Assembly (NCBI RefSeq): GCF_963678635.1
Contig: NC_087069.1
Location: forward strand, 51,284,938-51,348,937
DNA length: 64,000 nt
Origin: Symsagittifera roscoffensis
Lineage: Eukaryota; Xenacoelomorpha; Acoela; Convolutidae
Reading direction: 5' to 3'
The notes under the pieces are model-generated. The model searched no databases, was not told the DNA's origin, and was given only the letters and a program-made list of their open reading frames with translations. Made by a program: the position numbers and the translations under genes. Of the stretch, positions 22,793-35,904 are shown piece by piece. Within the stretch, counting starts at the first letter, position 1. Each line of letters opens with the position of its first letter.

Positions 22793-24308
22793 CAATGCAG
22801 GACAAAAAAAGCAAAAATTTTGAAATAAGCTTAAATTTTTGGTTTACCTACAGTAATTGGAAACCTATGGGTTTTCTTTTGAAATTTTTATCGCATTTTT
22901 TGAACATTTTGCTGCCTGTACAAATTGAGTTTAATTACCACTTCAACTTGAACTCAGTAGTGGAAGTGGCCAGGGAGTGAACGAATTCATCATAACAATT
23001 CAACATCACATAAACCAGTCAGAGAACTGGGAAAAGGTGGAACATGCTTCTTTTGATATAGATTTCACACCCTAGTCGAGACTTTTAAAATTTCAAAAAA
23101 TCTTCCTGGGCCACATTGATCCTTATTCCCATTAATGAGATGGGAGTTATCGGAACAAAAAAACCTATAAAACAGAAAAGGTTTTAAAAAAAAAAATTAA
23201 GCCATTATATGATTTTGATAAATAAAGATCTTGATCAAATTGTTGTAGAAATGTCAAAAACAAACATCAAACAAAAATTTAAAGTTAATTTCAATTTTAC
23301 GACTTCTTGTTTTTTCAAAGATCACTGCAATTGAATTTGGCCATAACAAAACAGTTATCCTTTTCAGTTAACTATACAGTTAAAAAGTACAGTGTCCTTT
23401 TTACAATACAACGCATTCAAATTTCGCCTTCTCGCTGATAAAAATATGAAAATGTTTCAAACACTTTTCTCTGGGTTCCAGTGACTAACACACCAAAGTG
23501 AGCGCTTATCCAAAGCACATTTTTTCGTAATACAAGGTATTATCTGAGATTCCTTCTTCGGAGAAGTGTCCTAGTTTTGTTCGATAAATATATTGTAGGA
23601 GACTACCATTTGTAACAAACTGCAGGTTTTTGTTACTTTTGTATTTTATATTTCAGTTTCGGCTGAAGGATTTCTTGACATTTTTAACAGTTCTATAAAA
23701 GAAAAAAGCGTCTTTTTGGCAATAGAAAGAAAATTTTCACAATCATCTTCATATTTAACGTTAAGCAATATCATCATGTTTCAGCAATATATCAATGTTT
23801 TCCATTTTTTATACTTGTGAAAACATTTTACCAGATAATCAAGTTTTTAAGTTTCCCGTCAGCAACTATAACATTTTCCAGTGCATGAAAATTTTCTAGA
23901 CTGGTTCTAGCGGCGGAGCGCGTTCCTTGTTTCCTAAGGTTTGGTGTTCATGGTCACGCACGTCTGACCCTTTTTTCGTTGTTTGCGTAAAACAAACTTG
24001 ACATTTCGAACTAGTGATGACCTGCGAAGTTTCTAACTGCTTGCTTCCCGATGTTTGGAATTTTCTACAGGTGAGGCAATTTTTACGAGAAACGAAAATG
24101 GAGAGTTTACCTGCTTGGGTTTGATATAATGATTATTCTTTTTTTTCCGCTTTGTATATGGTTTATGCTATACCGACTCAGTTATTTTAAAATGGTTTTT
24201 TAGGGTAGAAAAATTGAAGATGAATTGAAATCGGTCCAAGTTTGAATGAGAAAGATGATCGTTTAGGTGTGACCTTAAATTGTTATTTTAAGGGGTGGAA
24301 TTGTTTGT
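22793..24308. other. Left part of X1: AT-rich non-coding flank
   Basis: No gene is recognisable. Its first 50 bp (ACAATGCAGGACAAAAAAA at 22793) and its last 100 bp (from 24212) are present in X2 at 33130 and 33178 respectively, whereas the 1.37 kb between is missing there. The plus ORF at 22756-22980 is out of keeping with any conservation and is ignored. Confidence 0.4.
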
Positions 24309-27300
24309 GCTTATTTTTGGCTGCGCAACAACTTACCTGTCATTTTGATTTAATTTAAAAACAATTTTTTGAAAAGTTTTAACTTGAGTTTTAATTGATT
24401 CTCAAGGCACTCTTACTCTATATAGTACGCCAGTTTGATAGGAAACTCATATGATTCAACCAATTCCGAACTTTTGCGAGTAATTTACTCCATGGAGCCG
24501 ACCGTCGGCAACGCTTTTCTCTTGGAGGTAGGTAGAACCAGCGTGGAAGTCAGCCAGGAAAAAAAACACTCACGAGACGCGTGCGATAAGGATATGGTGC
24601 AGGAAAATTTTGAGCAAACGTGAACTTTTTTTGTTTAACAAGCAAAAAAGGAGTTGATTTCTTCAATTGAGTTTATCTCTTAAGAAGTAATTGCGCAAAC
24701 TGCCCTTTTTCTTGCTTAACTGCCTACTTCCTGCAATAACTGCTCCTGAATTACAAGTTTTGTAAAGATGTCTTTATTTCAAGAAATTTTAAAGATCATA
24801 AATTTCGTTTTTGGTTTTGAAAAAAAAAGAAATTTGTTTTTGCCCAAATATCCTTATTGCATAACAGTTCCAGGCATCTCAGTTTTTTTATGATGGATTC
24901 CACGCTCGTCTATTAGTTATAATTTATGATTGTGTTCAAAAAATCAGGCGCTTTCGTTAAAAAAAAAACAAGGCAATAGTTGATTCTGCAGCGAAGAACC
25001 TTAGAGACCATTTTTGAACCCATTGTCTTTGAATGGTAGTTTTAAGAAAAACTAGTTACCAAAACTAACAAAAATTTAAAAATCGAACTTTTTCCACGTC
25101 TGTAATGACTTCTCTACCAAAATCAGGAAAAAATTGTTCACAGTGAAACTGCATACAATAACTTTTTCAATTCCCTCTAAAAATGATAATTTGACAAAAA
25201 AGCTAAATATCGGATTATGATGTTTTGACAGGGATTTTGTTAATTTTTGATACCTTTCTCTGAAGGAACCTGCCAATAACTAAAAGCCGACGAAAAATTT
25301 GTTGCTTGCATTTCCGTTCTTAAACCAATTTTCCATGTTTCTGACAGACGAATCAATACGGATGCTTATTTTGGGCTGCGCAACGACTTACCTGTCATTT
25401 TGATTTAATTTAAAACCAATTTTTCGAAGAGTTTTAACTTGAGTTTTAAATGATTCTCAACGCGCTCTTACTCTATCTAGTACGCCAGTTCGATAGGAAA
25501 CTTATATGATTCAACCAATTCCGAACTTTTGCGAGTAATATGAATATGCTCCATGGAGCCGACCGTCGGCAACGCCTTTCTCTTGGAGGTAGGTAGAACC
25601 AGCGTGGAAGTCAGCCAGGAAAAAATAACACTCACGAGACGCTTGCGATAAGGATATGGTGCAGGAACATTTTGAACAAACGTTAACTTTTTTTGTTTAA
25701 CAAGCAAAAAAGGAGTTGATTTCTTCAATTGAGTTTATCTCTTAAGAACATTGCGCAAACTGCCCTTTTTCTTGCTTAACTGCCTATTTCCTAGAATAAC
25801 TGTTCCTAAATTACAAGTTTTGTAAAGATGTCTTTATTTGAAGAAATTTTCAAGATCATAAATTTCGTTTTTGGTTTTGAAAAAAAAAGAAATTTGTTTT
25901 TGCCCAAATATCCTTATTGCATAACAGTTCCAGGCATCTCAGTTTTTTTATGATGGATTCCACGCTCGTCTATTAGTTATAATTTATGATTGTGTTCTAA
26001 AAATCAGGCGCTTTCATTAAAAAAAACAAGGCAATAGTTGATTCTGCAGCGAAGAACCTTAGAGACCATTTTTGAACCCATTGTCTTTGAATGGTAGTTT
26101 TAAGAAAAACTAGTTACCAGAACTAACAAAAATTTAAAAATCGAACTTTTTCCACGTCTGTAATGACTTCTCTACGAAAATCAGGAAAAAAAATGTTCAC
26201 AGTGAAACTGCATACAATCCCTTTTTCAATTCCCTCTAAAAATGATAATTTGACAAAAAGCTAAATATCGGATTATGATGTTTTGACAGAGATTTTGTTA
26301 ATTTTTGATACCTTTCTCTGAAGGAACCTGCCAATAACTAAAAGCCGACGAAAAATTTGTTGCTTGCATTTCCGTTCTTAAACCAATTTTCCATGTTTCT
26401 GACAGACGAATCAATACGGATGCTTATTTTGGGCTGCGCAATGACTTACCTGTCATTTTGATTTAATTTAAAAACAATTTTTCGAAAAGTTTTAACTTGA
26501 GTTTTAATTGATTCTCAACGCGCTCTTACTCTATCTAGTACGCCAGTTCGATAGGAAACTTATATGATTCAACCAAATCCGAACTTTTGCGAGTAATATA
26601 CTCCATGGAGCCGACCGTCGGTAACGCCTTTCTCTTGGAGGTAGGTAGAACCAGCGTGGAAGTCAGCCAGGAAAAAAAAAACACTCACGAGACGCTTGCG
26701 ATAAGGATATGGTGCAGGAACATTTTGAACAAACGTTAACTTTTTTTGTTTAACAAGCAAAAAAGGAGTTGATTTCTTCAATTGAGTTTATCTCTTAAGA
26801 AACATTGCGCAAACTGCCCTTTTTCTTGCTTAACTGCCTATTTTCTGCAATAACTGCTCCTGAATTACAAGTTTTGTAAAGATGTCTTTATTTGAAGAAA
26901 TTTTCAAGATCATAAATTTCGTTTTTGGTTTGGAAAAAAAAAGAAATTTGTTTTTGCCCAAATATCCTTATTGCATAACAGTTCCAGGCATCTCAGTTTT
27001 TTTATGATGGATTCCACGCTCGTCTATTAGTTATAATTTATGATTGTGTTCAAAAAATCAGGCGCTTTCATTAAAAAAAACAAGGCAATAGTTGATTCTG
27101 CAGCGAAGAACCTTAGAGACCTTTTTTGAACCCCTTGTCTTTGAATGGTAGTTTTAAAAAAAACTAGTTACCAAAACTAACAACAAATTAAAAATTGAGC
27201 TTTTTCCACGTCTGTAATGACTTCTCTACCAAAATCAGGTAAAATTGTTCACAGTGAAACTGCATACAATAACTTTTTCAATTCCCTCTAAAAATGATAT

Positions 27301-28526
27301 TTTGAAAAAAAAGCTAAATATCGGATTATGATGTTTTGACAGAGATTTTGTTAATTTTTGATACCTTTCTCTGAAGGAACCTGCCAATAAGTAAAAACCG
27401 ACGAAAAATTTGTTGCTTGCATTTCCGTTCTTAAACCAATTTTCCATGTTTCTGACAGACGAATCAATACGGATGCTTATTTTGGGCTGCGCAACGACTT
27501 ACCTGTCATTTTGATTTAATTTAAAACCAATTTTTCGAAGAGTTTTAACTTGAGTTTTAAATGATTCTCAACGCGCTCTTACTCTATCTAGTACGCCAGT
27601 TCGATAGGAAACTTATATGATTCAACCAATTCCGAACTTTTGCGAGTAATATACTCCATGGAGCCGACCGTCGGCAACGCCTTTCTCTTGGAGGTAGGTA
27701 GAACCAGCGTGGAAGTTAGCCAGGAAAAAATAACACTCACGAGACGCTTGCGATAAGGATATGGTGCAGGAACATTTTGAACAAACGTTAACTTTTTTTG
27801 TTTAACAAGCAAAAAGGAGTTGATTTCTTCAATTGAGTTTATCTCTTAAGAAACATTGCGCAAACTGCCCTTTTTCTTGCTTAACTGCCTATTTCCTAGA
27901 ATAACTGCTCCTGAATTACAAGTTTTGTAAAGATGTCTTTATTTGAAGAAATTTTCAAGATCATAAAGTTCGTTTTTGGTTTTGAAAAAAAAAGAAATTT
28001 GATTTTGCCCAAATATCCTTATTGCATAACAGTTCCAGGCATCTCAATTTTTTTATGATGGATTCCACGCTCGTCTATTAGTTATAATTTATGATTGTGT
28101 TCAAAAAATCAGGCGCCTTCATTAAAAAAAACAAGGCAATAGTTGATTCTGCAGCGAAGAACCTTAGAGACCATTTTTGAACCCCTTGTCTTTGAATGGT
28201 AGTTTTAAGAAAAACTAGTTACCAAAACTAACAACAATTTAAAAATCGAACTTTTTCCACGTCTGTAATGACTTCTCTACCAAAATCAGGAAAAAATTGT
28301 TCACAGTGAAACTGCATACAATAATTTTTTCAATTCCCTCTAAAAATGATAATTTGACAAAAAAGCTAAATATCGGATTATGATGTTTTGACAGAGATTT
28401 TGTTAATTTTTGATACCTTTCTCTGAACGAACCTGCCAATAACTAAAAGCCGACGGAAAATTTGTTGCTTGCATTTCCGTTCTTAAGCCAATTTTCCATG
28501 TCTCTGACAGACGAATCAATACGGAT
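24309..28526. repeat. Four tandem copies of a 1.05-kb repeat
   Basis: Units start at GCTTATTT(T/G)GGCTGCGC at 24309, 25364, 26422 and 27475, and the last ends at GAATCAATACGGAT at 28526. Unit lengths are about 1055, 1058, 1053 and 1052 bp, with few differences between copies. A fifth, single copy lies at 33275-34336 and a strongly diverged homologue starts near 39950. The most conserved patch in every copy is GCCGACCGTCGGCAACGC (24494, 25556, 26610, 27660, 33469). The last two units are closest to the first three, so amplification looks recent. Confidence 0.9.
25477..25728 (-). other. Candidate conserved exon inside the 1.05-kb repeat (repeated at 26.6, 27.6 and 33.5 kb)
   Basis: Each repeat has a minus-strand open stretch of 70-83 codons here, with TSKRKALPTVGSMEY near its middle. 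The distant X3 copy (40020-40130) still reads TSKRWALPSVGSKRYPT in the same frame, with two silent third-position changes over this patch, while flanking sequence has diverged much more. About 150 bp downstream on the minus strand ATGACAG|GTAAGT forms a good splice donor (25395). This may be an exon of a gene carried by the repeat, or only a constrained non-coding element. No known domain is seen. Confidence 0.3.
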
Positions 28527-30003
28527 TTCAACAGAGTCAGATTTTTGAGTTGTTGACAATTTTGTGAAAAATTTACTTGTATTAAAAATTGCCATGCAGA
28601 AATAAAAGACTCAATAAAGAGGCGCTCTAGGACTCTTCACTGAAGATACAATTACTCTTTTATTTTAGCATTGAATCCGCATTACACTCAAAAGTTTGTT
28701 GATAAATTGACCGTTTTTTGTATCTTTAACCTTTTTTTCCCAAAAGTGAGTACTAAAAATGATAATACTAAAACTTCATCTTAAGGACATTTTTTTGGGG
28801 ATTTTACCTGCTTTATAGTTATTTCTACAATTTCAGGACCAAAACTAATATGGGATTGGGTCATAATTTGACCTTTTACCTGTTTTTTTTTTACTTTGTT
28901 CGTTTCCTCCTAAAACGACCCTGATAATTCAAAATTAACGGAACAATTAACCAATAGAACATGTTTCAGCGGTTTTATGCATGATCTTCTACTCTTTGTT
29001 ATCAGTAGGTTTTTCAGTACAGAGTTAGAAAGGGAAATATAAAGAGGACAATTTCAAGTCTTACCTTTCAAGTCAGAATATAGTCTTAGAAAACATTAAA
29101 CAGCTAAGTAGCTGCATCGTTTAGGCCCAGTTATACGTATGCAATTTATACGTATGGACAATTATACATCCAGCGTTTTGCTTTTTATACGCATATGAGA
29201 GTATCAGATATGAATTAGACTACGATAGTTTTTGTTTCGCCTAATATTTTTAAAGTGAATTGTTAGCAATTTACTACGGACTTGTATAAAGAAATCTTTT
29301 TTTTTGAGCTGAAACACACTCACAAGACTGATTGGGATGTCTCAACACTATACTTATTTATCTGTTTATCTGTTTTTTTTTGGATTCAATCGAAAAAGTC
29401 CTTTTCAATTTCACAAAGAATTTTTTTGTACAAAGAATCTTAATCAAATGAATGGCAGTGTGTCGACTAGCATAACGCTCGACTAGCATATTTTTTTTGA
29501 AAACGAAATCACATAAAAACGGATGCGCAATCATTGAACGTTTAAAAATTATTATACAGAAAAACTTTTGAAGGGTCTGCTATTGTTATTTTGTATTTTT
29601 GTGACATAAAGATTTTAAAAGTTATGAAGTCGATACATTTTCATGTTTCAAACTTTATGGTAGTCGGGATTTATCCTAGTCGAACGGCATGCAAGCTTTT
29701 TATACAATTACAGTACATTGCGATTTTGAACGCAACCTCGTGAACAAGGATTACAATGTTTGAAAATGTGGTCTAATTCTGTTGAGGAGAAAGGTAGAAG
29801 AGCTCCCGACCACATCATTTGCTTGTGGGATTTCATTATCTACCCCGTTGTTACAAGGGGAGAAGGGAGAGTCTTTACTATCTACAAAATTTGCATAGGT
29901 ATATCCGGTCAATTAGTTCAGTGGAAACAGGTGTGGAAACAGTCAAAGAGAACCGCTTGCCTTAACAGTCTTGATATCAAAGTTGCATTCAAATTAATAG
30001 GTA
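28527..30003. repeat. Distal part of X1
   Basis: A 1,477-bp block repeated at the same length at 34337-35813 (X2), with about 5-7% differences by eye, and as a much older copy near 42340-42680 (X3). It includes a tandem CGACTAGCATA pair (about 29464 and 29481) and several TATACGTA motifs near 29135-29200. Homology to X2 stops sharply at ATTAATAGG (30003). The 93-codon plus ORF at 29760 is open in X1 and X2 but has stops in X3. The opposite strand, reading KEIPQANDVVGSSST, is better conserved. Confidence 0.8.
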
Positions 30004-32968
30004 TGAAGCAAGGACTTTGGCGGACACGAAGCTCGAAATAGAAGTCATCAGTCAGTGTGGATCTGGGGGACTTGATGATTACAAGGCCTCGCGAAACAAC
30101 ATGGCCCGGGTGAAGCTGGAGGGACAACATGGCGCGGGCGAGTATAGTCGGATCACAGTGCCAGACTCAGTCCACATGGGAGATCCAGCAGGGGGTTATG
30201 TAGAGATGCTTAATACAAGGAACTCCGCGACAGGACACTTGATGGCCTGGGACGAGAAGCAAGTCATGCAAGAGTATTTGAAGGAGCTGACGGAGAAATC
30301 TAATCTGAGTCGGAAAGAATACGGCACGGTGATGTCCTCGGAGGCAAATGAAATCGGGCTGGAAAACTGTTAGAAATCTCTTAGAGGGCGGCCCTCTAAA
30401 GATACTTTGACGAGACGATGAATGCACCTGCAACGGTGGAAGCATTACTGGCCTATTCGTGTGCAAGAACTGACTTGCAGGTACGACTGGCATGGTGTTT
30501 GACAGGAATCAAGAAACCGGAATATGAGGTCAACAACGACTCAAATTCAAAGGAACATGAACTGGAGTTGATGGAAGCCCTGCGAGTGTTGATTTCTAGA
30601 GACAATTCAGCGATAGCCTCGGCTAAGATTAAAGATATCTTTTGCTTTGTGAGGTTCATGGTGGATCGTACCCCCACTCCTGTGTTGGGAGACTGAATAA
30701 AAACCAGTCGGCAAGGGGGAGTTGAATGTGAACGAAACAACTTTTTGAGGGCACTCCTGGAGCTATATGAGGACATGCCGCTGTCCATACCAAATAAGGA
30801 ATCGAACGACATGGAAAGCAATCGCAGGTTGGAAGAAGTGGGAAGATACTCCCACAAGGAGCTGAAAGTGAGCCGAGAGTCAATTGAAGCAGTCAGGGAA
30901 CAAAAGGACTACGCGACACTGGGGAAGTTGAAGTCATTCCAATATGTGTCAGGTTTACCAGGGATGGTGTTCAATCCCTTCGTAGACCAGGAAGTCAGGG
31001 AAGCACACTTTGATTATGAGCAAAATGTGGTACTTGATTTCTGGGTCGAGCGAGTCAAGGAAACTGGCATGTTGATGGTGGAACAACCCAAGCTGGGAAT
31101 CATTTTGAAGGAAAGAGTGGTCGAGCTAATGGGGTAAGCAAGCTTTGATTGTGGCTCTTGGGACGATCCCTTGAAGACCAGTTTAGTAACCATGCGGGAG
31201 CTCATGAAGCCTTCTTGGTGTCCACATCCAAACGCCGGCTTAATCCGGGATATGACGGCCGATGTTACTTTGGATTTGGATGATGAAGCGAGTCTACACG
31301 ACTTGGCCAGGATACACCATCTGCTGGCCCTGAAAATAGCGAAGCAGAAGAACAGCCCATCCACGAAACCGTCTGAGGGAAATCCATCTAGTGATTGGTT
31401 GAGACAGGGCACCTGTCTAGCCTTTAGTAGTGGAATGGATGTACATGTGTGTGGTTCGGGTCATTGTCTGAACACGCTGATTGAGTAGCATCGCCAACTG
31501 GATCAATTTTATGGGAGGTTGAGCATGTCGGACAAGAGTAGAATGGAGTTGATTGCGGACTGTCTTGGAGTAACGGAAGTGAAATTGATCACTGCCTTGG
31601 GATTTTATAGTATGATGAGCTCTATATTATCACTGGAACGCCTAGAGCGTGCCCATTGGCTAGTGACGTCCCTTAGTGTGAAAGTGTTCCCTGGAGCGCT
31701 GCAGACTGAGGAGAAGATTGGAAGTTGGCGAGAGGCTCTGGAGAAAGCGATGAATTTGAAAGATAGTGAGGCCTATCATAGACCTATTGGTTCGAAATAT
31801 CTGGTGGGTTCGAGGTCTGCACCATATTGCAAAGGTAGGTACCCTACACACATGGTGGTGATGGACGCGAGAACGCAGCAGGTGTTGGTCGACCAACTCT
31901 TCTTTGTGCCAAAATGCATGAGATTAGCCAGGATGTCCGAAAGGTCATATGATTTACTGAGGAAGATCATTCGGGCCGTCCCGAAGAGATCTGAAGGCGA
32001 GTTGCAGGACATAGTAAGTGAAGAGTTCATGAGATTGAACGAGGGTAATATGACTGAGTTCCAGAAGAAGAAGGCGAGTGGAGCGTTACCCACCAAATTC
32101 CCCACTATGGATGAAAAGGACGATGTACACAGGATTACGATGGAAGTGGAACCGTTGCTGGGAGCTTCAGGGTATCGGAACCGAAGGAACATAAGGATGA
32201 CCCATGGGGAGTATCCTTGTCACTGCCTAGTGCAGACGTTATGGTACCCCAAACGCGGGAATCTGGTGTTAGTGTGGGACGTGGAGGAGTTGAACTCCAC
32301 GGGGTTGCCCGACCAAAATCAACATGTCTCGGTTGATGCTGGCGGTGAGATGGTTGGAAGCTAACGCGGGCACAAGTGAGGAGGAGACGGCCGTACCGAC
32401 ACCTGAGCAACTAAGCAATGTGAAGATGAACTGCAACATAGATCTTTTCAGAACCACATGCAAGGTTCTGAGAATACCCAAAGCCATTGAGAGGATATGG
32501 TCAAGGCAAAGGTTGATGCCTTGGTTCCGTGCAGTGATGACATCATGGATGTATGAACGCGCGAAGCGTCGTATGTCTAGGAACACGGAAGCCTATCAAC
32601 ACTTCCAGCTAGATTTAGGACCGGGAGCCTATAAGAGAGCATTCCTAACGCACAGAAACGCTGTTACTACGGCGGTGAAGCGAGTAGCTGGAGTGCCTTT
32701 TGTTACTGAAGCTAAAAAGAGAGATGTCTTACGAGCTGAGCTAGAACGGAATGTCATCCTGTGTCTGCACAACAGCTTTTGCAGGAACCTTTGAGCAAAA
32801 GGTGAACGTGGACTTGCTATCTTGTTGCAAACCGAGGCTGTTAGAGCAGGAGAGTTGGGGCACGGCCCGCAACTCCATGGACATGCTGGAGAAAGTCCTA
32901 GAAGACTGTGAGAGCGAAAAACCAGGACAAGAAGCTAGGAGTGACGAAGACACCCTAGTGTCTTCTTG
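30004..32968 (+). pseudogene. Segment Y: decayed long coding sequence of unknown function
   Basis: A GC-richer island of nearly continuous plus-strand coding that contrasts with its AT-rich surroundings. Open segments are 30017-30373; then one frame from 30418 to 32364 interrupted only by single stops at 30694 (TGA), 31135 (TAA) and 31486 (TAG); then 32324-32794 and 32751-32969 in other frames. In all about 900-980 codons, with at least three stops and three frameshifts. The product would be hydrophilic and mixed charged, with a motif-like KYLVGSRSAPYCKGRYP (about 31795), Cys/His in HGEYPCHCL (about 32210) and a basic helical region (32500-32750). I recognise no family. It starts exactly where X1 homology ends and runs into a scrap of LTR C. 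It could be a retroelement ORF, a viral insertion or a captured host gene. Confidence 0.55.
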
Positions 32969-33130
32969 AATGTATTCACGGATTGTCCCAGCCTTCCTAC
33001 TAAGTAGCTCGAGGCAACCACACAACTAAAAAAAATAACCAAAAAACTTGTTCGGGTTTTTCTGATCAAGAATCCAAAGTTGATTGCGAATCTCCGGGTT
33101 AACTGGTATTTTTACTACTAATTTACAATG
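32960..33130 (-). repeat. LTR-C fragment
   Basis: From GTCTTCT and TGTATTCACGGATTG to TACTACTAAT the sequence matches 20738-20910 of LTR C in the same orientation. It then jumps to sequence matching 22793. A block of about 1.9 kb of the LTR is therefore missing at this copy. It marks the left border of X2 exactly as LTR C marks the left border of X1. Confidence 0.8.
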
Positions 33131-35813
33131 CAGGACAAAAAAACAGCTAACATTTTGAAATAAGCTTAAATTAGAGAAATTGAAGATGAATTGAAATCGG
33201 TCCAAGTTTGAATGAGAAAGATGATCGTTTAGGTGTGACCTTAATTTGTAATTTTAAGAGGTGGAATTGTTTGTGCTTATTTTGGGCTGCGCAACGACTT
33301 ACCTGTCATTTTGATTTAATTTAAAAACAATTTTTCGAAAAGTTTTAACTTGAGTTTTAATTGATTCTCAACGCGCTCTTACTCTATCTAGTACGCCAGT
33401 TCGATAGGAAACTTATATGATTCAACCAATTCCGAACTTTTGCGAGTAATATACTCCATGGAGCCGACCGTCGGCAACGCCTTTCTCTTGGAGGTAGGTA
33501 GAACCAGCGTGGAAGTCAGCCAGGAAAAAAAACACTCACGAGACGCTTGCGATAAGGATATGGTGCAGGAACATTTTGAACAAACGTTAACTTTTTTTGT
33601 TTAACAAGCAAAAAAGGAGTTGATTTCTTCAATAGAGTTTATCTCTTAGGAAACATTGCGCAAACTGCCCTTTTTCTTGCTTAACTGCCAATTTCCTGCA
33701 TTAACTGCTCCTGAATTACAAGTTTTGTAAAGATGTCTTTATTTGAAGAAAATTTCAAGATCATACATTTCGTTTTTGGTTTTGAAAAAAAAGAAATTTA
33801 TTTTTGCCCGAATATCCTTATTGCATAACAGTTTCAGGCATCTCAGTTTTTTTATGATGGATTCCACGCTCGTCTATAAGTTATAAATTATGATTGTGTT
33901 CAAAAAATCAGGCGCTTTCATTAAAAAAACAAGGGAGTAGTTGATTCTGCAGCGAAGAATCTTAGAGACCGTTTTTGAACCCCTTGTCTTTGCATGGTAG
34001 TTTTAAAAAAAACTAGTTTCCCAAAACTAACAACAATTTAAAAATCGAACTTTTTCCTCGTCTGTAATGGTTTCTCTACCAAAATCAGGAAAAAATTGTT
34101 CACAGTGAAACTGCATACAATAACTTTTTCAATTCCCTCTAAAAATGATAATTTGACAAAAAAGCTAAATATCGGATTATGATGTTTTGGCAATTTGAGA
34201 TTTGAGATTTTTAAAATTTTTGATACCTTTCTCTGAAGGAACCTGCCAATAACTAAAAGCCGACGAAAAATTTGTTGCTTGCAGTTCCGTTCTCAAACAA
34301 ATTTTCCCAGTTTCTGACAGACGAATCATTACGGGTCGACAGAGTCTGATTTTTGAGTTGTTGACAAATTTGTGAAAAATTTACTTGTCTTAAAAATTGC
34401 CATGCAGAAACAAAAGACTCAATAAAGAGGCGCTCTAGGACTCTTCCCTGAAGATACAATTACTTTTTTTTTAGTATTGAATCTGCATTACACTCAAAAG
34501 TTTGTTGATAAATTGACCGTTTTTTTGTATCTTTAACCTTTTTTTCCCAAAAGACAGTACAAAAAATTAAAAATACTAAAACTTCATCTTAAGGACATTT
34601 TTTTGGGATTTTACCTGCTTTATAGTTATTTCGTTAATTTCAGGACCAAAACCAATATGGGATTGGGTCATAATTTGACATTTTTACCTGTTTTTTTTTT
34701 ACTTTGTTTGTTTCCTCCTAAAACGACCCTGATAATTCAAATTTAAAGGAACAATTAACCAATAGAACATGTTTCAGCGGTTTTATGCATGAGCTTCTAC
34801 TGTTTGAGGTAAGTAGGTTTTTCAGTACAGAGTTAGAAAGGGAAATATAAACAGGACAATTTCAAGTCTTACCTTTCAAGTCAGAATATAGTCTTAGAAA
34901 ACATAAACAGCTAAGTAGCTGCATCGTTTAGGCCCAGTTATACGTAAGAAATTTATACGTATGGACAATTATACATCCAGCGTTTTGCTTTTTATACGCA
35001 TATGAGAGTATCAGATATGAATTAGACTACGATAATTTTTGTTTCGCCTGATATTTTCAAGTGAATTGTTAGCAATTTACTACGGAATTGTATAATGAAA
35101 TCTTTTTTTTTTGACCTGAAACACACTCATAAGACTGATTGGGATGTCTCAACACTATACTTATTTTATTTGACTGTTTATCTGTTTTTTTTGGATTCAA
35201 TCGGAAAAGTCCATTTCAATTTCACAAAGATAATTTTTGTACAAAGAATCTTAATCAAATGAATGGCAGTGTGTCGACTAGCATAACGCTCGACTAGCAT
35301 AATTTTTTTGAAAAGGAAATCACATAAAAACGGATGCGCAAACATTGAACGTTTAAAAATTATTATACAGAAAATCTTTTGAAGGGTCTGCTATTGTTAT
35401 TTTGTATTTCTGTGACATAAAGCTTTTAAAAGTCATGATGTCGATACATTTTCATGTTTCAAACTTTATGGTAGTCGGGATTTATCCTAGTCGAACGGCA
35501 TGCAAGCTTTTTTTTACAACTACAGTACGTTGCGATTTTGAACGCAACCTCGTAATCAAGGATTACAATGTTTGAAAATGTGGTCTAATTCTGTTGAGGA
35601 GAAAGGTAGAAGAGCTCCCGACCACATCATTTGCTTGTGGGATTTCTTTAACTACCCCGTTGTTACAAGGGGAGAAGGGAGAGTCTTTACTAGCTACAAA
35701 ATTTGCATAGGTATCTCCGGTCAATTAGTTCAGTGGAAACAGGTATGGAAACAGTCAAAGAGGTCCGCTTGTCTTAACAGTCTTGATATCAAAGTTGCTT
35801 TGAAATTAATAGG
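33130..35813. repeat. X2: second copy of the X block
   Basis: Collinear with X1 except that it has a single 1.05-kb unit (33275-34336) and lacks the 22842-24210 interval. The end at 35813 coincides with the X1 break at 30003, but X2 continues into the zinc-ribbon gene Z1, which probably represents the original arrangement, because X3 also continues into a Z gene. Confidence 0.85.
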
Positions 35814-35904
35814 TAATAAAGTAATAAAAGATTCCCAATCAAAACTATCAAATTGAGAATTGAATCATACCAGGAAACATATTAGTTAAGTCAAATTAAA
35901 CAAT

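Noticed and set aside
24309-28526. CRISPR-like or satellite array
   Set aside because: Unit length over 1 kb with no spacer structure; a eukaryotic segmental tandem repeat, not a CRISPR.
29760-30041. 93-codon plus ORF conserved in X1 and X2
   Set aside because: X3 has stops in this frame; X1 and X2 are too similar for conservation to be informative, and the other strand is at least as well kept.
30167-32586. Minus-strand ORFs across Y
   Set aside because: Antisense shadows of the nearly continuous plus-strand frame, which spans the whole segment.
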